Positions 17,152-24,884 of a stretch of DNA of 64,000 nt are shown here, piece after piece. A program made the position numbers and the translations under genes. Each line of letters opens with the position of its first letter. Position 1 is the stretch's first letter. The notes under the pieces were generated by a model. The model was not told where the DNA came from. It was given only the letters and a program-made list of their open reading frames with translations, and did no database searches. Source of the stretch: JBICHN01 sp043101845 (GTDB lineage Bacteria; Planctomycetota; Phycisphaerae; Phycisphaerales; UBA5793); assembly GCA_043101845.1 (NCBI GenBank), contig JBICHN010000001.1:62001-126000 (forward strand), written 5' to 3'.

Positions 17152-18800
17152 GAGAACCTCCCGCCCGTCGCCTGGCCATCGCCTGGTTGTTTCTCGCGCC
17201 GAATTTCGCCGGGTTTCTGGTGTTCACCGCCGGACCCGTCGTCTTCAGCCTCTGGATGGCGTTCACGGATTGGTCACTCGTCCGGCACAATGAACTGAGC
17301 GAGACACCGATTCGCTTCATCGGCTTCGAGAACTTCCGGCGACTTCTCGCCGGTGACGAGAGCGAGTTCTTCTGGTCGGCGTTCTACAACACCGTCTATC
17401 TCATGATCGGGATTCCGATCGGGATCGCGGGCTCCCTTCTCGTCGCCCTGGCGCTGAACCGTCCCATCGGGCCGCGCACCTTCAAACGGCGCGGTGGCGC
17501 CGCAGCCCTTGCGCTTGTCATCGGACTGGTGTCCGGCGCCGGCGCCTGGGTAGTTACACATCCCGGACCGGCGCCGAGTTCCGCCGCCGAGATGGAAGTG
17601 GTCGCCGACCTCGGTATCACCGACGCCGACCTCGAGACCGCGTGGACGCTTCAGCGCCGCAAGGCGAACGCGACCGCCGGTCTCTTCGTGATGGTCGGAG
17701 TCGTGGTCGCGCTCGGCCTCGGGACCGGAGTCGTGTTCTTCCGCACGCTCTTCTACCTGCCGAATCTGCTCGCCGGAGTGGCGCTCTTTCTCCTGTGGAA
17801 GTCGCTCTACAAACCGAGCGGCGGCGCCATCAATGTCGCGATCGACGGGCCGCTCAATGCGGTCGAGAGCCTTGTGTCGCGCACTCCCCCCGTTCTCTGG
17901 CACGCCTTTGGAATGCTCGTATGGCTTGCCGGAACCGTGATCTGTCTGTGGCTGTTCGTCGTCGCCTGGCGCAAGTGGCGCGACGGTGATTTCACGCTCG
18001 GCTCGATCGTCGGCTCATCACTGGCGATTTTCACGCTCGCCGCCGTCGCGCTTGGAATCGGCTACTGGACGGTTCAACTCCCCGCCCGCGCGCTGCTCCC
18101 GACGGGCGCCGAGGCGCTTGGCGCCGACGAACTCGGCGCCATTCGGGCGGCGCTCCTCGATTCAGAAGTTGAGCTCTCGCCGACCGACCTCGAGGTCGCG
18201 ATGGCGCCCTTTGGCGACTCCGCGCGACCGGAGATACTCATCGACGCAATCGCCGCGGTAGCGCCGAACGGCTCGGATCGCGCGCGGATCGAATCCATCG
18301 TCGACGAGTTCACCACGCCGACGTTCGAGGGATACGCCGCGGACGGCCTCGACCCGCCGCGCTGGCTCGTCGACGAAACCTGGGCGAAGCCGGCGATCAT
18401 CATCATGGGCGTGTGGACCGCGATCGGCGGCGCGAACATGCTGCTCTATCTCGCGGGGCTCTCGAACATTCCCGAAGAGTTGTACGAAGCGGCGTCGATC
18501 GACGGCGCCGGTCCCTGGCGACGGTTCTGGAATGTCACCTGGCCGCAACTCGCGCCGACGACCTTCTTCATCGTGATCATGTCGACGATTGGTGGACTGC
18601 AGGGCGGGTTCGAGCAGGCGCGCGCCATGACCGGCGGCAAATACGAAACCGAGACCCTTACCTATTACCTCTACAACCTCGCATTCACCGACGAGTTTCA
18701 ACTCGGGCTCGCGTCGGCGGTCGCATGGGTCATGTTCGCCATGATCTTCGTGATGACCGTCGTGAATTACCGCTTTGGCAGCCGGATGGTGGCGGAGTGA
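17148..18800 (+). CDS. Sugar ABC transporter permease (MalF/LacF type) with two large insertions
   Basis: Inner-membrane permease, 550 aa where the family normally has 290-310. The canonical parts are present: LAPNFAGFLVFTAGPVVFSLWMAFTDWS (TM1), FYNTVYLMIGIPIGIAGSLLVALALN (TM2), FFRTLFYLPNLLAGVALFLLWKSLY (TM3), and the EAA loop EELYEAASIDGAGPWRRFWN near residue 445. Insertion 1 (about residues 105-180) adds one membrane segment and a soluble loop. Insertion 2 (about 225-400) adds two membrane segments (WHAFGMLVWLAGTVICLWLF, LGSIVGSSLAIFTLAAVALGI) and a 95-residue soluble, Ala/Asp-rich part. The frame is intact throughout. The only ACGT I found in the window, at 18321, falls in insertion 2. 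The start overlaps the preceding stop. Confidence 0.88.
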   Translation: MREPPARRLAIAWLFLAPNFAGFLVFTAGPVVFSLWMAFTDWSLVRHNELSETPIRFIGFENFRRLLAGDESEFFWSAFYNTVYLMIGIPIGIAGSLLVALALNRPIGPRTFKRRGGAAALALVIGLVSGAGAWVVTHPGPAPSSAAEMEVVADLGITDADLETAWTLQRRKANATAGLFVMVGVVVALGLGTGVVFFRTLFYLPNLLAGVALFLLWKSLYKPSGGAINVAIDGPLNAVESLVSRTPPVLWHAFGMLVWLAGTVICLWLFVVAWRKWRDGDFTLGSIVGSSLAIFTLAAVALGIGYWTVQLPARALLPTGAEALGADELGAIRAALLDSEVELSPTDLEVAMAPFGDSARPEILIDAIAAVAPNGSDRARIESIVDEFTTPTFEGYAADGLDPPRWLVDETWAKPAIIIMGVWTAIGGANMLLYLAGLSNIPEELYEAASIDGAGPWRRFWNVTWPQLAPTTFFIVIMSTIGGLQGGFEQARAMTGGKYETETLTYYLYNLAFTDEFQLGLASAVAWVMFAMIFVMTVVNYRFGSRMVAE

Positions 18801-19672
18801 CCGACGGTGCGGATCAATCGATGACGAACGCGACGACAACCCGGATGAATGCGAAGGCCGCTGCGGGTCGCATCGCGCTCTTCGTGGTGCTCGTCGGGCT
18901 GTCGATGTCGTTCCTCTTTCCGTTTCTCTGGCAGGTGGCGGCGAGCCTGACGACGAACGCGGACATCGATCTCGTCTCGCGCACCTTCTGGCCGGAGCGG
19001 ATCCGGTGGAGCAACTACCTCGAGGTGTTCGACCGCGTGCCGCTTGCGAAGTACTTCTTCAACAGCGTGCTCATCGCGGGATGGGTGACGATCCTCCAGG
19101 TCCTCACGAGCGCCATGGCCGCCTACGCGTTCAGCCGCATTGAGTGGCCCGGCCGTGAGAAGGTGTTCCTGCTCTATCTCGCGACGATGATGATTCCCGG
19201 CGCCGTACTCATGACGCCGAACTTCGCCATCGTCCTCAAACTCGGTATGTACAACTCCTATTCCGGGCTGATCATCCCCGCCGCCTTCAGCGCGTTCGGC
19301 ACCTTTCTGCTGCGGCAATTCATGCTCACCGTGCCGCGCAGCCTCGACGAAGCGGCCACGCTTGATGGCGCGGGCCACTGGCTCACCTTCTGGGAAGTCA
19401 TCCTCCCGCTCACGCGGCCGGGCCTGATTACCCTCGCCATCTTCGCATTCATCGGGAACTACAGCTCGTTCTTCTGGCCGCTCATCCTCATCAAGGATGA
19501 GACGCTCCGCACGCTGCCGATCGGACTGCTCGCGTTCAGCGACGACTACGGCACGGACATACCGCTCCTCATGGCAGCGAGTCTGCTCGCCATGCTGCCG
19601 CTCGTCGTGCTCTTCGTGCTGCTCCAGAAGTATCTCGTGCGCGGCATTCAACTCGGCGCCGTGAAAGGATAA
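18797..19672 (+). CDS. Sugar ABC transporter permease (MalG/UgpE type)
   Basis: Second inner-membrane permease of the importer. GTG 18797 overlaps the previous stop as GTGA and gives 291 aa; ATG 18821 (MTNATTTRMNAKA) is an alternative and the frame upstream of 18797 belongs to no gene. Features are FPFLWQVAASLTTNADI after TM1, WSNYLEVFDRVPLAKYFFNSVLIAG, and the EAA loop RSLDEAATLDGAGHWLTFWEVILPLTRP near residue 205. The C-terminal LVRGIQLGAVKG is the very common end of this family. Length is normal, in contrast to the enlarged partner. Confidence 0.92.
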   Translation: MTDGADQSMTNATTTRMNAKAAAGRIALFVVLVGLSMSFLFPFLWQVAASLTTNADIDLVSRTFWPERIRWSNYLEVFDRVPLAKYFFNSVLIAGWVTILQVLTSAMAAYAFSRIEWPGREKVFLLYLATMMIPGAVLMTPNFAIVLKLGMYNSYSGLIIPAAFSAFGTFLLRQFMLTVPRSLDEAATLDGAGHWLTFWEVILPLTRPGLITLAIFAFIGNYSSFFWPLILIKDETLRTLPIGLLAFSDDYGTDIPLLMAASLLAMLPLVVLFVLLQKYLVRGIQLGAVKG

Positions 19673-19683
19673 ACTCACGCCCC

Positions 19684-20799
19684 ATGGCGAAAGTCACGCT
19701 CGAGAATGTGGGCAAGATCTATCCCGGCGGGGTCCGCGCCGTCGAGAGTGTCAATCTCAACATCGCCGATGGCGAGTTCGTCGTCCTCGTGGGCCCGTCA
19801 GGATGTGGTAAATCGACGACCCTTCGAATGATCGCCGGCCTCGAGGAGATTACCGAAGGCACGATCTCGATTGGTGAACGCGTCGTCAACGAGGTGCATC
19901 CGAAAGACCGCGACATCGCCATGGTCTTTCAGAACTATGCCCTCTATCCGCACATGACGGTCTACAAGAATATGGCCTTCGCCCTCAAGCTTCGCAAGAC
20001 GCCGAAGGCCGAGATCGATCGCAAGGTGCGGGAGACGGCGCAGAGTCTCGGCATCGAGGAACTGCTCGACCGCAAGCCGAAGGCGCTCTCCGGCGGGCAG
20101 CGGCAGCGCGTCGCCCTTGGTCGCGCCATCGTGCGCGAGCCGAAGGCGTTCCTCTTCGACGAGCCGCTGTCGAATCTCGATGCGAAGCTGCGTGTCGAAA
20201 CGCGGGCCGAGCTGAAGAGCCTTCACCTTCGACTCAAGACGACCACCATCTATGTGACGCACGACCAGGAAGAGGCGATGACCCTCGGCGACCGCGTGGT
20301 CGTCATGAGCCGTGGACTCGTGCAGCAGGTCGGGTCGCCGCTCGAAGTCTACCGCCGGCCGGCGAATCGATTCGTCGCCGGATTCCTCGGAATGCCCCCG
20401 ATGAACTTCCTTGAAGGGCGTCTCGAGCGATCCGAAGGAGACCTCGTCTTCGTGGAGGACGCGAACGGCGTCCGCCTTCCTACTCCGGCCGCCCTCCGCG
20501 GCGAAGCCGAGCGATTTGAAGGCAAGCCGATCGTGCTCGGCGTGCGGCCGGAAGGCCTCTCACCGGCCTCGAACGGTGAAGTCTCTGGATCGCTCGAGAT
20601 GACCGTCGAGGTGACCGAACCCCTCGGCGATCGCATGGATGTCTTTCTGCGCACGCCCGCGGGGAAGCGGATGGTGGCGCGGATCGACGCCGCCCGGCCG
20701 CTCGAATCGGGCGATCAACGCCGCTTCCGCGTCGATACGGATCGGATGCACCTCTTCGAGCCCGGCGAATTCGGACCGCGTCTCAAGCCTGCTTCGTGA
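19684..20799 (+). CDS. ugpC: Sugar ABC transporter ATP-binding protein (UgpC/MalK type)
   Basis: ATPase that powers the importer. Walker A GPSGCGKSTT near residue 38, Q-loop VFQNYALYPHMTV near 82, signature LSGGQRQRVALGRA near 136, Walker B FLFDEPLSNLDAKLR near 157, and switch THDQEEAMTLGDR near 190. The C-terminal regulatory (TOBE/OB-fold) domain runs from about 240 to 371. These are hallmarks of the CUT1 importers for oligosaccharides or glycerol-3-phosphate. The ATG is 11 nt after the upstream stop. The substrate is not evident. The symbol reflects family membership only. Confidence 0.93.
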   Translation: MAKVTLENVGKIYPGGVRAVESVNLNIADGEFVVLVGPSGCGKSTTLRMIAGLEEITEGTISIGERVVNEVHPKDRDIAMVFQNYALYPHMTVYKNMAFALKLRKTPKAEIDRKVRETAQSLGIEELLDRKPKALSGGQRQRVALGRAIVREPKAFLFDEPLSNLDAKLRVETRAELKSLHLRLKTTTIYVTHDQEEAMTLGDRVVVMSRGLVQQVGSPLEVYRRPANRFVAGFLGMPPMNFLEGRLERSEGDLVFVEDANGVRLPTPAALRGEAERFEGKPIVLGVRPEGLSPASNGEVSGSLEMTVEVTEPLGDRMDVFLRTPAGKRMVARIDAARPLESGDQRRFRVDTDRMHLFEPGEFGPRLKPAS

Positions 20800-20819
20800 C
20801 TATACTTATCGGACGAAGC
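20791..20819 (+). repeat. Inverted repeat GCTTCGT/ACGAAGC across the ABC operon end
   Basis: Seven-base arms at 20791-20797 and 20813-20819, separated by 15 nt that contain TATACT. The left arm overlaps the stop codon of the ATPase gene. It lacks a T-run, so if it terminates transcription it does so weakly. It may equally mark a promoter. Confidence 0.3.
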
Positions 20820-21039
20820 GACCGCCTGCTGCCCGGTTTCGTCCGGTTGTAGCGGGAAGGAATTCGCGGCTGCGTGAGTTGTATTTGCGTGACGCCGCGG
20901 AGCGTGTCTACTTAGAATTGAAGTACGAATCCGCCGACTGAAGCCGTCGGTTCATGCCATCGGGGCGAGGAAAAGATGACACGACCCCGCCACGGACGCC
21001 GTCCGTGACGCGGTGGTCAAGCACAATGGGAGATCTGGG
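20820..21039. other. Intergenic region upstream of a secreted protein gene
   Basis: About 220 nt with no gene. It holds an AT-richer patch (TTGTATTTGC near 20880 and CTTAGAATTGAAGTACG near 20912, including a TAGAAT at about 20914) that may contain the promoter of the gene at 21040. No tRNA or recognised riboswitch was seen. Confidence 0.35.
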
Positions 21040-21750
21040 ATGATCAAGCTTGCTCGTTTGGGAGCGACGCTCACGATGGCGTTGCTTGTCGTCGCCGGCG
21101 CCGCCCGCGCCGATCTGACGACCTACTACGCGGAAGATTTCTGCCTCGGTCAGGAGCCGGAATGCTTTGACTCCGGGCTCGAACTCAATGGCCAGCACGG
21201 GTGGTCGGCGGTTCGGGGTCAGACCGAGCTCGGTCGCACGACAAACGCGGGACGGCGCACCGGCTGGGCGGCTGAAACACGCGGGGCCGCGTTTGGTTTC
21301 GAGGCGCTCGTGCGCAGCCCGCGGTTCGATGTGATTCCGGATCCCGGCAACGACGACTTCGTCGTTACGCTCATCTGCGGCTTCAAAGGCATGCGCAGCA
21401 CCTGGTACATCACTCCGACGAACCGGACGACCGGCTCGATCGCGACGCGCATCCGCTTCAGCCCGGACGGCAGCATTGCCGTGCTCGTTCCGGATGGATT
21501 CGGCGGCGGCGACTTCGAACCCGTGCCCGGCGTGAGCTGGACGGAAGATGAAGTCTACAACATTACCATGGTGTTTCGCGGCAACGGCACATTCCAGCTT
21601 GGCGTGAACAACCGCGAGATCGCGTCGTTCGAATCCTCGGGATTCGCCGTCGGCATCGAGGCGATCAGTTTCGAGACCGACAACCAGCGGATCGGCGATC
21701 GCATTCTCGTCGATCGAATTGTGGCCCGCCGCGGCCGCATCGGTCGCTGA
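21040..21750 (+). CDS. Secreted protein of unknown function, 236 aa
   Basis: Signal peptide MIKLARLGATLTMALLVVAGAARA with an ARA-D cleavage site. The mature part is a Cys-poor, Gly/Asp-rich beta protein: a pair of cysteines in FCLGQEPECFDSG, then GWSAVRGQTELGRT and alternating strands ending VDRIVARRGRIGR. The overall pattern is that of a concanavalin/LamG-like sandwich, as in many planctomycete exported proteins. This is an inference from strand pattern, not a motif match. GGGAG lies 9 nt before the ATG; an upstream in-frame ATG gives no signal peptide. A terminator follows directly. Confidence 0.75.
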   Translation: MIKLARLGATLTMALLVVAGAARADLTTYYAEDFCLGQEPECFDSGLELNGQHGWSAVRGQTELGRTTNAGRRTGWAAETRGAAFGFEALVRSPRFDVIPDPGNDDFVVTLICGFKGMRSTWYITPTNRTTGSIATRIRFSPDGSIAVLVPDGFGGGDFEPVPGVSWTEDEVYNITMVFRGNGTFQLGVNNREIASFESSGFAVGIEAISFETDNQRIGDRILVDRIVARRGRIGR

Positions 21751-21779
21751 TTCACCGCGACAAACTGCTGAAGGAAGAG

Positions 21780-21816
21780 CGGGCGGCTTCGAATGAAGCC
21801 GCCCGTTTTATTTTTT
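21780..21816 (+). terminator. Rho-independent terminator
   Basis: An 11-bp perfect stem CGGGCGGCTTC / GAAGCCGCCCG with a GAAT loop, followed by TTTTATTTTTT. It ends the unit of the secreted protein gene at 21040. Confidence 0.95.
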
Positions 21817-21839
21817 CGGGGTGAATGATCGGCGCTTGG

Positions 21840-23267
21840 TCAGGCGATCGCCATGCTGAGCCATCCGTCCGCGCTTCGCACGGCCTCGGCGCACTCGGCC
21901 GGGCTCAGCACGAGATGCACACGGCGACGGGGGCCGGCGAAGGAATGCCTCGCTTCCGGATCTCGCGTGAGCAGGTGCACGGTCGGCTCCGCGGCGTCGG
22001 ACGAAGTGTTCACACGGCCATCGGTCAGCGCGAGCAGCGCGCGATGCTCCGCCGCCCAGTCCGCAACGCTCCGCATGCGGTCGCCGGCATAGTCGGAGTC
22101 ACGGGCGATGACATGGAGACCGCCGCGCCCGTCCACGGCGATCTCGATCTCGTCGTACCCGGGTCGTCGAGCTTTGAGAGGCGCGAGGCCGCGCACGAAC
22201 CGGCTGAGCGACGGTGCCGCTTTGTCGACGGCAGGTGATTTCACCTCGTCGGACTTGCTTGAAACTTCGGGGGGCGACGCGTCGCGAGCCGCCGCTCCCG
22301 ACGCATGGCCTCGTTCGCGAAGTGTTGGTTGGAGACGCGCCGGCCAGGGTTCAAGAGGAGGCGAGGCGATGACGACTTCGGGCGCTTCGACTTCTTCAAT
22401 CGCGTCATCATTCGATGAAGTCGGCGCCGATGAGTCACCCGCATCGCATGCATGGACACGCGCGGGCGGTGGATCCTCGAGAGCGAGCGCCTCGACGGAG
22501 CGGACGACCGGGTCCACGCCGAGCTCAAACTCGCCGAAGTTGCGGCTTGTGTGGGACTCGATCCGCGGCGTCACGGCGAGCAGATCGAGCGGCCGACCGA
22601 GGAAATCACTCATCGATGCGGCGAGTCGCTCGTACACGGCGCGGGCCGCGTCGTCGTTCGCCCCCACGATGGCAAGTCCGAAGCGGACACGACCGTCGAC
22701 GAACCCCACGATCTGCTTGATGAGCCGGTAGGCGCTGATGACCGCCGCCTGGTCGGTCCCGGTCAAAATGATGATGCGTCGCACCCGCCTGGCCGCATCG
22801 ATCTTCGCGAGCCACGCGTCCGGCGCCGGCGCCGCGACGATCCATTGATCGATCCAGCTCGAGAGGATCGCGTGCGCCTCGTCGAGCGACTTCGGGTCCG
22901 ACGAACGGCTGAGCGTCTCGAAATCAGTTCGATCGACACCGATCGGAAAGGCGTCGACGCGCGCTGAGTATTCGACGATCCGGATGAGCCCGGTCGCCCC
23001 GCCGCGTTCGGCGAGCGTCGCCGCGGTCTGGGCGATCCATGGTCCGGTCGCGACCGGGAGGTTCGCCGCGAAGAGGAGGTCGATCGGCGCCGGGTCGACG
23101 GCGCGTCGCGGGTCGATCGAATCGTTCGAGTCCGTCGCGGCCAGTCGAAGCGGCGCCGGCTCGGACCCCTCGCGAAGGTCGGTAATCGGAATTGACCGTT
23201 CGTCGTCGATGAACAGCTGTGCGAGTTCGTCGAAGACATCGGTTCGCGAATCACCGGATTGGTGCAT
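21840..23267 (-). CDS. MinD/FlhG-like protein lacking the P-loop (putative pseudo-ATPase)
   Basis: 475 aa, no signal or membrane segment. Residues 60-90 (PIDLLFAANLPVATGPWIAQTAATLAERG) occupy the place of a MinD/ParA N-terminus (sgKGGvGKTt..anLA..la..G) but lack both lysines and the glycines of the Walker A loop. RRIIILTGTDQAAVISAYRLIKQIV (about 155-180) matches the MinD/FlhG switch region (v.tpep.av.daY.lik), and VRFGLAIVGANDDAARAVYERLAASMSDFL the following strand and helix. A disordered Pro/Glu/Ser linker (250-350) leads to a C-terminal domain of about 110 aa. The gene starts 31 nt after the ParA-CBM48 gene, so they probably form one operon. Assignment is by pattern only. Confidence 0.6.
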   Translation of the reverse strand: MHQSGDSRTDVFDELAQLFIDDERSIPITDLREGSEPAPLRLAATDSNDSIDPRRAVDPAPIDLLFAANLPVATGPWIAQTAATLAERGGATGLIRIVEYSARVDAFPIGVDRTDFETLSRSSDPKSLDEAHAILSSWIDQWIVAAPAPDAWLAKIDAARRVRRIIILTGTDQAAVISAYRLIKQIVGFVDGRVRFGLAIVGANDDAARAVYERLAASMSDFLGRPLDLLAVTPRIESHTSRNFGEFELGVDPVVRSVEALALEDPPPARVHACDAGDSSAPTSSNDDAIEEVEAPEVVIASPPLEPWPARLQPTLRERGHASGAAARDASPPEVSSKSDEVKSPAVDKAAPSLSRFVRGLAPLKARRPGYDEIEIAVDGRGGLHVIARDSDYAGDRMRSVADWAAEHRALLALTDGRVNTSSDAAEPTVHLLTRDPEARHSFAGPRRRVHLVLSPAECAEAVRSADGWLSMAIA

Positions 23268-23298
23268 GGGCGCTCACTCTCCTTGCGAACGCGCGGCT

Positions 23299-24783
23299 TC
23301 AGCGAGCGGTCACCACCGGGGCGTCGGCGACCTCGATCACGCTCATTCCGGCGGCCTCGTCGACCGGCGGCTCCGATGCGTCGTCATCGCTGCGGTTGTA
23401 CGGGTCGGGCGTCCGTCGCCCGTCGACCATGAGTTGGTAGCGATACCGACCTGGCGGCATCTGCACACAGGCCTGAAAGACCTGCAGTTGCTCGTTGAAG
23501 GCCATGGGTGTCGAAGTTTCGGACCAGCCGTTGAAGTCGCCGACGACGAAGACACGCTGGTCTCGACTCAGTCCCGGGAACACGAAGAGCACACCTTGAG
23601 AAGTCGCCCGGGCGCCGAAGAGCGGTCGGATGCGCTCGAGTCGGCGAGGGGGCAGTGGCGGGCGTCCGGCGGCTTCGTACCGCGAACCGAGGTCATTCGA
23701 GAGCTTGCGCTGAAATTCGCGGCTTCGCTTCGTCAACTCGGCCGCGCGTTGCGCGAGTTCCGCGGCGCGGTCGCCAGGGCGCTGTGGGGCCGGTGTATCA
23801 GTCGTTTCGGTCACCGCGCTTCCGGGCACGGTTCCGCTGGCGTGATCGTCCGCTTCGATCGGAGAGGAATCGTGCTCCGAAATGGGGCGCTCATCATGTC
23901 TCCGTCGGCCGAACGGGTCTTCGAAACGCGTGGCGCGATCGAGCGGTCGCGCGACGGTCACCATAGGCGGCGCCGGCGGGAGCGCCTCGGTCGAGATCGG
24001 GGCGAACCTCGGCGCATTCTCGTCGAGCCACTCGCTCAGACCGTTGTAATCGAGTTGACCATCGGCGTCGGGCGAGTACTCGCAGATGGGCTGGCCGAAG
24101 CTCACCGCTTCACGCAGGCGGCGGCAATACCGAATCTCAATCGGCAGGGCGTCATCCGGGAAACGACGCCGGAGTTCGTCGAGAATCTCCTGCGAGAGTC
24201 GGATCGTCTCGTCGTACATCGTTGGGAGCAGTCGCGTAATCGGCGTGCGCCCAAGTCGTCCCCCCAGCGCCTGAATAGCGCGAATCTGTTTCTCGGCTCC
24301 CTGAAGCGCAAAGAAGCTCGTCTCGACGGGAATGATGACCTCACCGGCGGCCCGGAGGGCGTTGAAGGTCAAGAGCCCGATGTGCGGGGGGCAATCGATG
24401 ACGCACCAGTCGTACTGACCGGCGAGCCAGGTCAGCAGCCGCTCGAGCCGGCGATCACGATCGGGCAAGCGGTAGAGTCCGCCGCCGGCGGCTTCGAGGC
24501 CGGCGAGCCGCGTTGAACTCGGCATGAGATCGAGATTCGACCCGACACGCCAGAGCACATCGTCGAGTCGCGGCGGATTCTGGAGATCCATCAGCAGCGC
24601 GTCACCGACCGTGCGCTCAATCCGCGATTCCGGCACGGCGAGCCCGAGCGCGCAATGCGACTGCGGGTCGAGATCAACGAGGAGCGTGCGTCGTCCGCGT
24701 CGCGCTGCGGTCGCGGCCAAACTGATCGCCGTCGTCGTCTTGCCGCAGCCGCCCTTCTGGTTCACGATGGCGATCGTGCGCAT
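23299..24783 (-). CDS. ParA-family ATPase fused to a CBM48-like (AMPK-beta type) domain
   Basis: 494 aa. Residues 1-255 are a complete ParA/Soj-type ATPase: deviant Walker A NQKGGCGKTTTAISLA (8-23), DLDPQ after strand 2, CVIDCPPHIGLLTFNAL (Walker B), and PVETSFFALQGAEKQIRAI. Residues 255-380 are a Pro/Asp/Arg-rich linker with a short coiled-coil stretch (RAAELAQRAAELTKRSREFQRKL). Residues 395-465 form an E-set/CBM48 domain (GVLFVFPG, VFVVGDFNGWSE, MPPGRYRYQLMVDG). The FNGW Trp is kept, but the usual Lys (YKF) is Gln and the second Trp (GxW) is Arg, so glucan binding is uncertain. No ParB gene or parS-like repeat lies nearby. GGAAGGG precedes the ATG by 6 nt. Confidence 0.88.
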   Translation of the reverse strand: MRTIAIVNQKGGCGKTTTAISLAATAARRGRRTLLVDLDPQSHCALGLAVPESRIERTVGDALLMDLQNPPRLDDVLWRVGSNLDLMPSSTRLAGLEAAGGGLYRLPDRDRRLERLLTWLAGQYDWCVIDCPPHIGLLTFNALRAAGEVIIPVETSFFALQGAEKQIRAIQALGGRLGRTPITRLLPTMYDETIRLSQEILDELRRRFPDDALPIEIRYCRRLREAVSFGQPICEYSPDADGQLDYNGLSEWLDENAPRFAPISTEALPPAPPMVTVARPLDRATRFEDPFGRRRHDERPISEHDSSPIEADDHASGTVPGSAVTETTDTPAPQRPGDRAAELAQRAAELTKRSREFQRKLSNDLGSRYEAAGRPPLPPRRLERIRPLFGARATSQGVLFVFPGLSRDQRVFVVGDFNGWSETSTPMAFNEQLQVFQACVQMPPGRYRYQLMVDGRRTPDPYNRSDDDASEPPVDEAAGMSVIEVADAPVVTAR

Positions 24784-24884
24784 GGCAACCCTTCCGCCCA
24801 GGCGGGAAACTGGCTTTGGGCTTATCGGAAGTTATCCGGTCCTCGCATGAATCCTGCAGAATTCGACGGTGTCGCGCGGAACGA

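Noticed and set aside
23299..24783. Idea that ParA belongs to chromosome partition (parAB-parS)
   Set aside because: No parB gene and no parS-like 16-mer inverted repeats were noticed around it, and the CBM48 fusion argues for another cargo.
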